Assembly (NCBI GenBank): GCA_964397305.1
Contig: CAYNIP010000015.1
Location: 30,120 to 94,119, forward strand
Direction of reading: 5' to 3'
Length of the DNA stretch: 64,000 bases
Origin: JAAUTY01 sp964397305
GTDB lineage: Bacteria > Cyanobacteriota > Cyanobacteriia > Cyanobacteriales > Spirulinaceae
How positions within the stretch are numbered: the stretch's first letter is position 1; every line of letters starts with the position of its first letter. Positions 51,356-59,812 of the stretch are shown here, piece after piece. The translations under genes and the position numbers were made by a program. The notes below the pieces were generated by a model, which did not search any database, was not told the DNA's origin, and saw only the letters and a list, made by a program, of their open reading frames with translations.

Positions 51356-53611
51356 ATGACCTTCGTTCTCCACTGGCTCGACCGCTTGCCTGCTCCGGAG
51401 CACGAACCGGTGGGGGATAAGGCCCTCCACCTGGGAACCCTGCACCAGCGTGCGTACCCGTTGTTGCCCGGATTTGTGATTGCCGCCACCGCTTGGCGGG
51501 AATTCTTAAGGGCTCAGGCGATCACCCTGCCTGACTTAGCCACCCTGCCCGGCCACCACCCGCGCCAGTTCCAGGCCCTGGCGCGCCAATTGCGCCAGGC
51601 AGTGCTCGCGGCCGACCTGCCGGAAGACTGGTTCGCCCCGCTCCTGGCAGCCTGTAAAGCCCTAGGCAGCGATTGTCTGCTCCTGCGGCCGTCCCTGGCC
51701 CTAGCCCGGGGTGCTCCCCCCGCCCACTTGGTCAGCGCCCAGTGGTGCTGGCACGAGGCGACGGCGATCGCCCAGGGCCTCAAACAGCTCTGGGCTACGG
51801 GATTCCACGCTCGCAGCCTCTTCTATTGGCAGCGGTTGGGCTTGAGCTGGGACGAGATCCAGTTCGCTGTCTTGGTGCAGCCAGCACGGACAGCGATCGC
51901 CGCCGGGACACTGTACCAGACCTCGCAGTACTGTCACATCCAAGCCGTCTGGGGCCTCGGCCTGAGCCTGACCCGGGGGGAAGCCCAGCCAGATACCTAC
52001 GTGATCGAAACCCGGAGCGGTCAACTCCGGGAGCGTCTCCCCGGACACCAAAGCCGCTGCTACCAGGTGCGGCCTGGAGTCAGCCTGGGGGAGGATTGCC
52101 TGGAACGGATCGAGTTGACGGAAACGGAGCAGCGCCGGGCCGTCCTCCAGCCTCGCCATTTTCCCCCCCTGCTGGCCCTCGCCGCTCAACTCCGAGCGGA
52201 GTCTGCGGCTGACTACAGCCTGGAATGGCTGCTAGCCGCTGCGGAACCGGAACCGGAACTCTATCTGACGCAATGGGGCCCCGGCCTGCCCCGGAGCCTG
52301 CCTCTAACCACAGCAGTAGCAGAAACCACCTCCAGGCTCCTGGGGATCGGAGCCGCTCCCGGCTGGGTGGTGGCCCCCGTCTGTCTCTTGGCGGGGCCAG
52401 GCAAGCATGTGCAGCCCGTGCTCCCCCGGCATATTCTCGTGATCGAGCGGATTACGCCGGACTGGTTGCCCTTGCTGGAGCAGGCAGCAGGCCTGATCCT
52501 TGAACAGGGGGGGACGACGAGCCACGGGGCGATCGTGGCGCGGGAATTGGGCATTCCGGCCGTGGTGGGCTTGCCTCGGGCGACCCAGCGCTTGCGGACG
52601 GGCGATCGCGTGGCCCTCGACGGCACACGCGGGGAAGTACGGCTCCTGGAGGCAGGGGAAAAGGCGATGCCGACCGCCGCCCCAAGGCTCAGCACGGCGG
52701 CGGCTTCGCCCCTCACCGCCGCGGCCTTCGCCCAGCTCAAAACGCAGGTATGGGTGAACTTGAGCCAGCCCAGCGCGATCGCCCAGGCCGCAGCCCTGCC
52801 CGTTCAGGGGGTTGGCCTGCTGCGGGCCGAGTTGATGATGCTGGGGCTGCTGCGCTCTCACGATTTGAACTGGTGGCTCCAACACCCGGCGGCTCTGAGC
52901 GATCGCCTCGCCCAGTTGCTCCATCGCTTTGCCCAGGCCTTTGCCCCACGTCCCGTCTTCTATCGCTCCACGGACTGGCGCGCCCCCGAGTTTCCCCTCC
53001 TGCCCGGAACCCAAGCAACCGCCAACCCGCTCCTGGGAGCCCGGGGCACCTACAGTTACCAGAAGTGTCCCGATCTCTTCGCCGCGGAGTTGGCAGCCTT
53101 GGCCCAGGTCCAGCAGGCCTGGGGAAACATGAGCTTGATCCTGCCCTTTGTTCGCAGTGTGGAGGAGTTTGTCTGGGCTCGCACCCGGGTGAGCCAAGCC
53201 GGACTCTTGGCGACACCCCGGTTCCAACTCTGGCTGGCGGCAGAAGTGCCCTCAGCTATGTTCCTCGTTCCCGACTATGTGCAGGCGGGGGCCCAGGGCC
53301 TCGCCATTGGCAGCAATGATCTGGCCCAATTGCTCCTGGGGGCAGATCGGGATGACCCGGACCTCTCCCAGGGCCTGACGGACAACCATCCCGTGGTCTG
53401 GCAAGCCATCCAACACTTGATTCAAGCCGCCCAGGCCGCCGCGATCCCCTGCTCCCTGTGCGGCCAAGCGCCGGTTAAGTGGCCAGCCTTAGTGGAGCGC
53501 TTGGTCGAGTGGGGGATCACCTCGATCTCCGTCGAGCCCGCGGCCGTGCCCACCCTGCACCAGGTGATCGCCCAGGCCGAGGCCCGGCTGAAACCTCAGC
53601 CTGGACCCTGA
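51356..53611 (+). CDS. phosphoenolpyruvate synthase-like protein
   Basis: A 751-residue protein with the three parts of PEP synthase. The N-terminal ATP-binding region is degenerate: the normal RSS pocket reads RPS in LLLRPSLALA. A swivelling phosphohistidine domain has GGTTSHGAIVARELGIPAVVG-like sequence around residues 385-405. A C-terminal TIM barrel carries the catalytic Cys in CSLCGQ and the GSNDLAQLLLGADRD loop. It is slightly shorter than typical PpsA. The His and Cys are intact, so catalysis by the later steps is plausible, but the weak ATP-grasp part leaves the true reaction in doubt. ATG at 51356 is used; a TTG at 51341 is possible. Confidence 0.8.
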   Translation: MTFVLHWLDRLPAPEHEPVGDKALHLGTLHQRAYPLLPGFVIAATAWREFLRAQAITLPDLATLPGHHPRQFQALARQLRQAVLAADLPEDWFAPLLAACKALGSDCLLLRPSLALARGAPPAHLVSAQWCWHEATAIAQGLKQLWATGFHARSLFYWQRLGLSWDEIQFAVLVQPARTAIAAGTLYQTSQYCHIQAVWGLGLSLTRGEAQPDTYVIETRSGQLRERLPGHQSRCYQVRPGVSLGEDCLERIELTETEQRRAVLQPRHFPPLLALAAQLRAESAADYSLEWLLAAAEPEPELYLTQWGPGLPRSLPLTTAVAETTSRLLGIGAAPGWVVAPVCLLAGPGKHVQPVLPRHILVIERITPDWLPLLEQAAGLILEQGGTTSHGAIVARELGIPAVVGLPRATQRLRTGDRVALDGTRGEVRLLEAGEKAMPTAAPRLSTAAASPLTAAAFAQLKTQVWVNLSQPSAIAQAAALPVQGVGLLRAELMMLGLLRSHDLNWWLQHPAALSDRLAQLLHRFAQAFAPRPVFYRSTDWRAPEFPLLPGTQATANPLLGARGTYSYQKCPDLFAAELAALAQVQQAWGNMSLILPFVRSVEEFVWARTRVSQAGLLATPRFQLWLAAEVPSAMFLVPDYVQAGAQGLAIGSNDLAQLLLGADRDDPDLSQGLTDNHPVVWQAIQHLIQAAQAAAIPCSLCGQAPVKWPALVERLVEWGITSISVEPAAVPTLHQVIAQAEARLKPQPGP

Positions 53612-53749
53612 GCTTGCCCAGGCCTCGCGGGCCAACGACTTCCCCCGACCCCCGCCGGAATTGATACGGAAACGATTTTGTTGCCCCCGTAGTCTGAGGG
53701 CGTAAAGTCACACTTGTGGATGCACCATCGTGGTTTGAGGAGAGAAGCG

Positions 53750-54013
53750 ATGCCCAGGGAACCCCTAAGTTGGCAGCAGCATCTGTTGCGCGTTGCCTAT
53801 GCCGCTGGCGTGGCGATCGCAGTGAGTTTATACAACAACCTCGAGACCCCGCCAACGCGGCCGCCGTTCTCGACCCCAGCCTTGCAGGTTGGCCGAGATT
53901 TCTTCAGCCATTCGGCTGAAAAAATCCTCAGACAGCGGAAAATTCACGCCCATTCCTGTTTATCCCCGGTTACAGAGCTTAAACGCTTGAAGGCTCGAGG
54001 GAATCTACTGTAG
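53750..54013 (+). CDS. small hypothetical protein with strong ribosome-binding site
   Basis: A possible 87-residue protein. GAGGAG at 53737-53742 lies 7 nt before the ATG. Residues 8-25 (QQHLLRVAYAAGVAIAVSLY) form an amphipathic or weakly hydrophobic segment; the remainder is basic and without known motifs. The family is unknown. The latter half (about 53900-54013) loses coding character, so the true product might be an overextended frame over a shorter gene. Confidence 0.4.
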   Translation: MPREPLSWQQHLLRVAYAAGVAIAVSLYNNLETPPTRPPFSTPALQVGRDFFSHSAEKILRQRKIHAHSCLSPVTELKRLKARGNLL

Positions 54014-54323
54014 AGTCTAGGAAGGAAAATCGTTTAATCCTAAACGTCTGGGGTGCAGGGGAACTGAGCAGAGCCATTGCTTCATCGGTTCCGTTCAATC
54101 TTTAACGCTGAATCCTATCAACAGCCAACGCAATCTCCTGACGTCGATTGCGAGCAACTCTGTCCTTGTGCGGACCTGCGTTACTTCGGTGTCCCTTCCG
54201 GGGCAAACGTGCGTAGGCAGCCAGCAGGAAGTGACTGGCTGGCTGGGGTGCATCCGCTAGCTGAGCTTAGGAACCGCATCAGGGTTCTACCCATTCGCTG
54301 GGATAGAGTAGTGGATTAAACCC
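54014..54323. other. 310-bp intergenic region before the PadR gene
   Basis: No gene supported. It probably carries the promoter and leader of the PadR-type regulator; such regulators often bind their own promoter, but I see no clear inverted repeat. Confidence 0.4.
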
Positions 54324-54689
54324 ATGAAATTTGACGATATTTACCAATACTTCAACAGTCCTCCCCCGAACTATCTCAATAAGGAGGTCGCCGTCTGTTA
54401 CATCTTAGCGGTCTTGCTAGAAGGCGAGTCCTATGGCACGCAACTGATTGAGCAATTGGCTCGCGATTACACAACCTGTCGGCTGTCGGATACGGTGCTC
54501 TACAGCGCACTCAAGTTCCTGGAGCAGGAAGGAACCATTGCTGGCTATTGGCAAAAAGTCCCTGGTCGGGGTCGCCCCCGGCGGATGTACTATGTGAACG
54601 AAGCCAGTCGCTCTCAAGCGGAGGACCTCGCTCATCTCTGGTACAGCTATGCCCTGCGCCATCGGGCGAGCGCTAGCCAAGCCATGTAG
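54324..54689 (+). CDS. PadR-family transcriptional regulator (Pex-like)
   Basis: A 121-residue winged-helix repressor-type protein. The PadR core is plain: a CYILAVLLEGESYGTQLIEQL helix-turn start and LSDTVLYSALKFLEQEGTI, followed by the basic wing GRGRPRRMYYV. Cyanobacterial PadR proteins starting MKFDDIYQYF include relatives of Pex, which in Synechococcus represses kaiA. Whether this is the Pex orthologue cannot be told by eye. It lacks the longer C-terminal dimerisation helix of full PadR proteins (short, class s2-like). It is alone, 310 bp after the small gene and 310 bp before the DsbA-like gene. Confidence 0.85.
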   Translation: MKFDDIYQYFNSPPPNYLNKEVAVCYILAVLLEGESYGTQLIEQLARDYTTCRLSDTVLYSALKFLEQEGTIAGYWQKVPGRGRPRRMYYVNEASRSQAEDLAHLWYSYALRHRASASQAM

Positions 54690-54999
54690 AGAGCCAGCCG
54701 CTACGGCTAGTACAGGACAGCGCCCGTTGCGCCGCCATGAGCAGATCAGCACAGCCCGTTTGCCCTCGCGAAGTTGCGTCGCCCTCCGTGCTGATGGTCT
54801 CCCTTGTACCCCCATCTCGGCTCTCACCCCTGTCCTAAACCTGGGCGAGGGGGAGGCTAGACAAGGCTTTGCGACTCTCCGGCTCCCGCCCTAGGAGCTG
54901 GGGTTGGCGGATGCGGGGAAAGCCTGAGCCGGGCGGCTTGGGATGGGCGCCGTCGTCTACTAGCACCCTGACCTGGGGGCGGTTGTCAGGAAACTCTGC
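54690..54999. other. 310-bp intergenic region
   Basis: Between the PadR and DsbA-like genes. There are no repeats of the dispersed family and no supported gene. A run of CTAAACCTGGGCGAGGGGGAGG near 54835 resembles a fragment of the GC-rich repeat, too short to call. Confidence 0.4.
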
Positions 55000-55782
55000 A
55001 TGAATGGACACGCTTGGACTTGCACCCTTAGGGTCGGTTGCCGTTGGCTGGTCAGCGGCTTAGTTCTTGTGGGCCTCTGGTGGCAGACTCTGGCCCCGGC
55101 CAGAGCGGCCGAGCGGGTGCAAGTCAGGCCTGAGGTTGAAGCCCAGGTTTTACAAGTGATTCGGGATCACCCCGAGGTGATCCTGGAGTCGCTGCAAGCC
55201 TACCAGCAGCGACTCCAGCGAGAGCAGAGCCAACGACGGGCGGCTTTCCTGGCTCAGTGGCAAGCGAATCCGGCGGCGATGGTGGCGGACTCACCGCGCT
55301 TAGGGTCGTCGTCCTTGCGCTGGGTGCTTTTGGAGTTTTCGGATTTTCAGTGCCCGTTCTGTGCCCGGGCGGTGGCGACGGTGCAGCAGTTCGTTCGCCA
55401 AAATCCGGAGGTGACGCTGGTATTTAAGCATTTACCCCTCAGTCGTATTCACCCGGAGGCTCAGGCAGCGGCGCGGGCAGCTTGGGCAGCGCAGCAGCAG
55501 GGGCAGTTTTGGCCCTATCATGACCGTCTGTTTGCCCAGCAGGAGCGGTTAGGGGAGGCGCTGTATCTAGCGATCGCCCGAGAGCTGAACTTAGATTTGG
55601 CGAGGTTCGAGCGCGATCGCCAGCGGGCTGATGCCGCGATTGAGCGCGATTTGGCCCAGGCCCGCGAGTTGGGCGTGACCGGGACGCCGTTCTTTGTTCT
55701 AGGGGGAGAGGTTCTGGAAGGAGCCGTCGATCTGCCGACCTTGCAGGCAGCCCTAAAGCGCGGGCAGGCAGCCGCGCCCTAG
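55000..55782 (+). CDS. DsbA-like thiol-disulfide oxidoreductase
   Basis: A 260-residue exported thioredoxin-fold protein of the DsbA/Com1 type. Residues 1-36 are a signal peptide ending ARA. A helical stretch follows (about 40-95), then the thioredoxin fold with active site C118-P-F-C121 (FSDFQCPFC). The cis-Pro loop is GVTGTPFF. Together with the VKOR-Trx fusion at 58.8 kb it supports oxidative folding outside the cytoplasm, in the periplasm or thylakoid lumen. Its stop codon shares the CTAG at 55779-55782 with the stop codon of the convergent small gene. Confidence 0.88.
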   Translation: MNGHAWTCTLRVGCRWLVSGLVLVGLWWQTLAPARAAERVQVRPEVEAQVLQVIRDHPEVILESLQAYQQRLQREQSQRRAAFLAQWQANPAAMVADSPRLGSSSLRWVLLEFSDFQCPFCARAVATVQQFVRQNPEVTLVFKHLPLSRIHPEAQAAARAAWAAQQQGQFWPYHDRLFAQQERLGEALYLAIARELNLDLARFERDRQRADAAIERDLAQARELGVTGTPFFVLGGEVLEGAVDLPTLQAALKRGQAAAP

Positions 55783-56009
55783 AGGATAGCTCCTAGGCTT
55801 AGGGGTTCAGTGCAACGGGTTCCGGAACCCTGGCTGCTGTCGGGGCCGCCGTTGTTGGGGGGCGTGTAGCCATCCTGAGCTAGGAGGAGCCCCTGAAAGC
55901 CGGGAAGGCTGAACGCGGCGAGGCAGAGCAGGCTCCAAGCCGTCGCTACAAGGACCGTGCTAGCAACGGAGCGGGAGAGCACACCGAGCTGTAAGAGTGG
56001 TTGAGGCAT
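55779..56009 (-). CDS. small exported protein with YTPPNNGGP motif
   Basis: A 76-residue precursor. Residues about 12-44 are a signal peptide (SLLCLAAFSLPGFQGLLLAQ end). The short mature part reads DGYTPPNNGGPDSSQGSGTR and then one Cys. This motif resembles the tag-like region that opens DUF928 and related exported cyanobacterial proteins, where it is followed by a large domain; here nothing follows. It may be a real tiny secreted protein or a gene cut down to its first exported stretch. The ATG at 56009 has no strong ribosome-binding site. Confidence 0.6.
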   Translation of the reverse strand: MPQPLLQLGVLSRSVASTVLVATAWSLLCLAAFSLPGFQGLLLAQDGYTPPNNGGPDSSQGSGTRCTEPLSLGAIL

Positions 56010-56421
56010 GGCCGGATACCAGTCGAGACCTTAGAGGGTTATCTCAGTATATTTTCGGTTGACGGCTCTGACAAGAGGTTGAATTGTTCGGCAACCAGAG
56101 CTAAGGGCTACTCTAGTCAGGATTGCGAGGGCTCAATTCAGCCTAAAAACACTCCTAGGCCGGAAGCCGAGCCTTAACATCATACTTTCTTTAGATTTGC
56201 CTCGCCGGCCGTTACGGCCCTCCGATCTGGGATTTTTGTCACAAAACGTTAAGGAAAGTCGTGCAGCAAAAATCCTGGCCTCGTGAGCTTGAGCGAGCAG
56301 GATGGGGCAAAACCCTTGAATTCATCTGCACGGTAGTCAGGGTAGCGTCAGGGTGATTCACCCCAACGTAAGCTTCCCGCGCTAGAACTCAACATTACTT
56401 TACGGCGGAGCCACGGAATTT
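56010..56421. other. 412-bp intergenic region
   Basis: Between the small exported gene and the 3' end of the CHASE2-GGDEF gene. It is AT-richer than average (around 56160-56270), with no gene seen. GGCGGAGC at 56404-56411 can pair with GCTCCGCC at 56439-56446 across the stop codon of the cyclase gene; the 27-nt loop makes this a weak terminator. Confidence 0.4.
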
Positions 56422-58590
56422 TTATGACAAATTATTACGCTCCGCCAGGGCTTGAGACTGCTGCTTGGCGGCGTACATGGCGCGGTCGGCGCAGTCGATG
56501 AGGGTTTCGGGGCGATCGCTATCATCAGGGTAGAGGCTGCTGCCAATGCTGGCGGAGATCGAGACGCTGCGGCCTTCGAGCATGAAGGCTTGGGAGAGGG
56601 TGGCACGAATCTTGGCGATCACAATCTCAATGTCCTCTGGCTGCTTGATTCCCGGCAGAATGGCGGTAAATTCATCGCCCCCGAGCCGGGCAATGACATC
56701 GCTCCCGCGCAGGCAATTCTTGAGGCGACCCGCGACCGCCTTGAGCAAGCGATCTCCCATGGGGTGGCCGAGGGTATCATTGACTAGCTTGAAGCCATTG
56801 AGGTCAAGGTACAGCAGCCCAACATACTGCTGCTCGAGGGCGGCCCACTCGAGGAATTGCTCGAGGCTTTCGTGAAAGTACTTACGGTTGGGTAATCCGG
56901 TCAGGGAATCGTAGTAGGCCAGGCGGTGAAGGCGGTGTTGGGCATCCTGAAGCTCGGCGTTCGAGCGGCTTAGCTCGACGGTGGTGCGCCGCAGATCATC
57001 CTCCACCCGTTTTCGCTCCGTAATATCCCGGATAACCCCAACGAGAAAGAGGTTGCCGGCGGCGTCGCGGTGGAGGGAGCGCTTCGTGGCGATCGCGTAG
57101 GTAACACCATCGGCGTCGGTGAATTGCTCCTCACTCTCCACAGCCGTGCCGGTGGCAAAGACCTGGGCATCGGTCCGCCAGAAGTCTTCCGCTTGGGGGG
57201 CCGGGAACACCTCCCGCACGGTTTTGCCCAGCAACTGGGAGCGGGCAAAGCCGCTGAACTGACTGAAGGCCTGATTGACCACCAGCCAGCGGTGGGCGCG
57301 ATCGCTCACAAAGATCGGGTCCGGGATGGTGTCGAAAATAGAGTTCAAGAAATCTTTCGAGCGGCGCAGTTCCTCCTGCTGGTAGGCCAGCCAACTGGTG
57401 AGGGCCACCCAGGAGCCCGTCGCCGTCAGCAACGGTGGCACTACGGGCAGCCACCAACCGGTCAGGAAAGCGGCAAAGGTGCTACCGCCCAGGCCGACCA
57501 CCGTGAGCCCCAGCCACAGGGCCGAGCGCAGCCAGGAGCGCTGGCGCAAGACAATCACCGTGCCGAGGAGCGACCACCCCGTAATCCAGAGTCCTTCCAA
57601 CAGCAGCGACAGGGTACGGAGAGTGGCGGGGCGGCCGTCGAGCGCGCCGCTGAGGAGCTGGCTGACGAAGTTGGCGTGTAGCTCGACGCCGTAGATCGGG
57701 GTCAGGCGCCCGAGCAGGTCCGTGTTGTAGGGAATGTAGGCAAAATCCTTGAGGCTAGCCGCCGTCGAGCCGACGATGACCACGCGATCGCGCAGCCGCG
57801 ACGGCGGCACTCGTCCCGCCAACAGGTCTCCCATCGACACCGACTCCACGAGGGCTGGGTGACGAAAGTTCGCCAGGACCTGGTAGCCTTTGGTATCTGG
57901 GCGCACATAGCCCCCCGTACTCTTTTCTAGCCTCGGTAACACGACCTGACCCAATTGCAGGTCGTCAGAATTAGGAGCTGCTTGGGGGCGAATCTCCACG
58001 GCTGCCAGGTAGAGCAGCGCCAGCCGGAGCGACAGGCTGGTGTGCAGTTGGTCGCCAATATGCCAGTAGAGGACATTGCGACGCACCTTACCATCCAGAT
58101 CCGTGACCACGTTGTTAAAGCCGATCTGCCCCGGCGGGAGCGTTGGCGGTGGGGCAACGCCGATGTTTTCCGTATCTTCCAGTTGCTCAATGCCGATCAG
58201 CCGCGTCTCCGCCGCCAAGAGTCGGCGCAGGCGCTCTGTGCCTGGGGGCTGGTCGAGATCGCGGTAGACATCCAGCCCGACGGCTCGCGGAGCCGCCGCC
58301 AGAATCGCCTCGAGCAGATCAGCAATCTGGTCATCCGATAGGGGCCAGCGCTGGGCCGCCTGGAGGTCTTCTTCGGGAATCTCGACCACGAGCACCCGCT
58401 GTTCCGAAGCCTCCAGGGGTCGCAGTTGGAACCAGCGATCCAGGGCAGCCAGTTCCAGGGCCTGGAGCAGGCCAGCCCAGCGCAGCAGCAACACCGCTGC
58501 GCTGAGGCTCAGGGGCAGGATGAGCCAGCGGGCCGCCAACGGCCAGGGGCGATCGCCGAAGGGGCGGAGCCGAGACAGAAACTCAAACAA
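56422..58590 (-). CDS. CHASE2-PAS-GGDEF diguanylate cyclase
   Basis: Makes cyclic di-GMP from GTP, under control of two sensors. The 722-residue protein has a first membrane helix (20-38), a CHASE2 domain outside the membrane (about 45-325), three helices (about 330-400), a PAS domain (about 405-530, LNSIFDTIPDPIFVSD start) and a GGDEF domain. The active site is G637-G-D-E-F641. An inhibitory I-site RGSD at 628-631 stands five residues before it, so product feedback is likely. No EAL or HD-GYP part is present. CHASE2 is the same sensor type as in the CHAT protein at 13-15.5 kb. The ATG gives MFEFLSRLRP. Confidence 0.93.
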   Translation of the reverse strand: MFEFLSRLRPFGDRPWPLAARWLILPLSLSAAVLLLRWAGLLQALELAALDRWFQLRPLEASEQRVLVVEIPEEDLQAAQRWPLSDDQIADLLEAILAAAPRAVGLDVYRDLDQPPGTERLRRLLAAETRLIGIEQLEDTENIGVAPPPTLPPGQIGFNNVVTDLDGKVRRNVLYWHIGDQLHTSLSLRLALLYLAAVEIRPQAAPNSDDLQLGQVVLPRLEKSTGGYVRPDTKGYQVLANFRHPALVESVSMGDLLAGRVPPSRLRDRVVIVGSTAASLKDFAYIPYNTDLLGRLTPIYGVELHANFVSQLLSGALDGRPATLRTLSLLLEGLWITGWSLLGTVIVLRQRSWLRSALWLGLTVVGLGGSTFAAFLTGWWLPVVPPLLTATGSWVALTSWLAYQQEELRRSKDFLNSIFDTIPDPIFVSDRAHRWLVVNQAFSQFSGFARSQLLGKTVREVFPAPQAEDFWRTDAQVFATGTAVESEEQFTDADGVTYAIATKRSLHRDAAGNLFLVGVIRDITERKRVEDDLRRTTVELSRSNAELQDAQHRLHRLAYYDSLTGLPNRKYFHESLEQFLEWAALEQQYVGLLYLDLNGFKLVNDTLGHPMGDRLLKAVAGRLKNCLRGSDVIARLGGDEFTAILPGIKQPEDIEIVIAKIRATLSQAFMLEGRSVSISASIGSSLYPDDSDRPETLIDCADRAMYAAKQQSQALAERNNLS

Positions 58591-58752
58591 GGGCGGTGAG
58601 GGAGAGAGGGGATGGCGAGCGTGCTAGGACCTGCCGTCAATCATCCACAAAACCCTTGCCAGCCTTGGCGTCTGGGCGATGAGATTGGCAGGACTTGCTA
58701 AGGCTGAAATAGAGTCCTTGGCTCGATTCTGGCCTTAACGTAACGACAGACC

Positions 58753-59721
58753 CTAGCGCAAGCGGTACTTGAAGTTGGTGTCACCCTGATAATCCGACAG
58801 TTCAGCCAATTCCGAGAGCAACCTCACGCCGGGGTAAAGTTCACCCTTGATCTCCCAGGTGGGGTAAGAGCGAATGCCCGCTTCTGCACAGAGCTGGGGT
58901 CGCGCGTCCTTGGCCCCGGCCTCGCACTCCACGTAGTCGATCTTGGCAAAGGCGGCCTCGCCAAACAGTTCCTTCTGCTCGTGGCAATGGGGACACCAGT
59001 AGGCTCCAAATTTCTTCGCACCCACAGCCGTGAGGTGTTCAGCCAAAGCGATCTCAGCGGGCCCCGAGGTGGTACTGATCTCCCAGCCCACACCCGGCTC
59101 TGGCGATGTGCGGACGGCGGGAATCACCCCGCCCTCAGTAGCCACATCCGGGCTGTTGACGCTGGCATAGACGCCCAAGGTTCCCACCAGCGTCACTAGG
59201 GCGACGACGATGCCTGTAAAGAGGACTTGCCCGACATCCTCCCAAGAGCGGCCGAGCACGGTCAGCACCAGGAAACTGAGGGCGAAGGTAGCGGAGGTGA
59301 TGCAGTAGAGGCAGACGGTCTGGAGTTCAAAGGCCAGCACGTACATGAGGTAGGCGCTGAAGACGGCCATCGCCGTGGCCCCGATCAGCAGCAGCAGCCA
59401 GGACCATTCTTCGAGGCGGTTGCGGAGGTCCTTTTGGCGATCGCGATTCACCAGGAGGGGGCCGAGGGCGAAGACCGCCATACTGATATAGGCCAGCAGG
59501 CCGAAGAGGGAGAGGGGCAGGCCGAAGACCGTAGCCCAGGGACTGGACAGAACATCGGTGCAGTCACCAGTCGCGGCCTCAGCGGCGAGGCAGCCGACTT
59601 CACCGCCACTCAGCTTGATGGTGGTGAGGTAGCCGGTCAGGGTAGCGCCGACAAGGGCGATCGCGCCGATAGCCGGGCGCGACCAGCGATGAATCCAAGG
59701 GGATGAACGGCGGCGAGTCAT
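58753..59721 (-). CDS. VKOR-thioredoxin fusion (LTO1-type)
   Basis: A 322-residue membrane enzyme that makes disulfides de novo with quinone as the electron acceptor; its plant counterpart LTO1 acts on thylakoid-lumen proteins of photosystem II. The VKOR part has the loop pair C44 and C54 and the quinone-side C137-L-Y-C140 within about five helices. The thioredoxin part faces outside, with C243-P-H-C246 (AYWCPHC). The ATG at 59721 is chosen because AAGGAG lies 5 nt upstream; a GTG 6 bp earlier would overlap that site. It likely works with the DsbA-like protein at 55.0 kb. Confidence 0.94.
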   Translation of the reverse strand: MTRRRSSPWIHRWSRPAIGAIALVGATLTGYLTTIKLSGGEVGCLAAEAATGDCTDVLSSPWATVFGLPLSLFGLLAYISMAVFALGPLLVNRDRQKDLRNRLEEWSWLLLLIGATAMAVFSAYLMYVLAFELQTVCLYCITSATFALSFLVLTVLGRSWEDVGQVLFTGIVVALVTLVGTLGVYASVNSPDVATEGGVIPAVRTSPEPGVGWEISTTSGPAEIALAEHLTAVGAKKFGAYWCPHCHEQKELFGEAAFAKIDYVECEAGAKDARPQLCAEAGIRSYPTWEIKGELYPGVRLLSELAELSDYQGDTNFKYRLR

Positions 59722-59812
59722 GGTCACTCCTTCTCGAGGGAATAGGGAGCGCCGGAACTCCAGACGCTCAACGTCTTGATTTTAGCGAACCCCTGGCACG
59801 AACCGAAACGAG

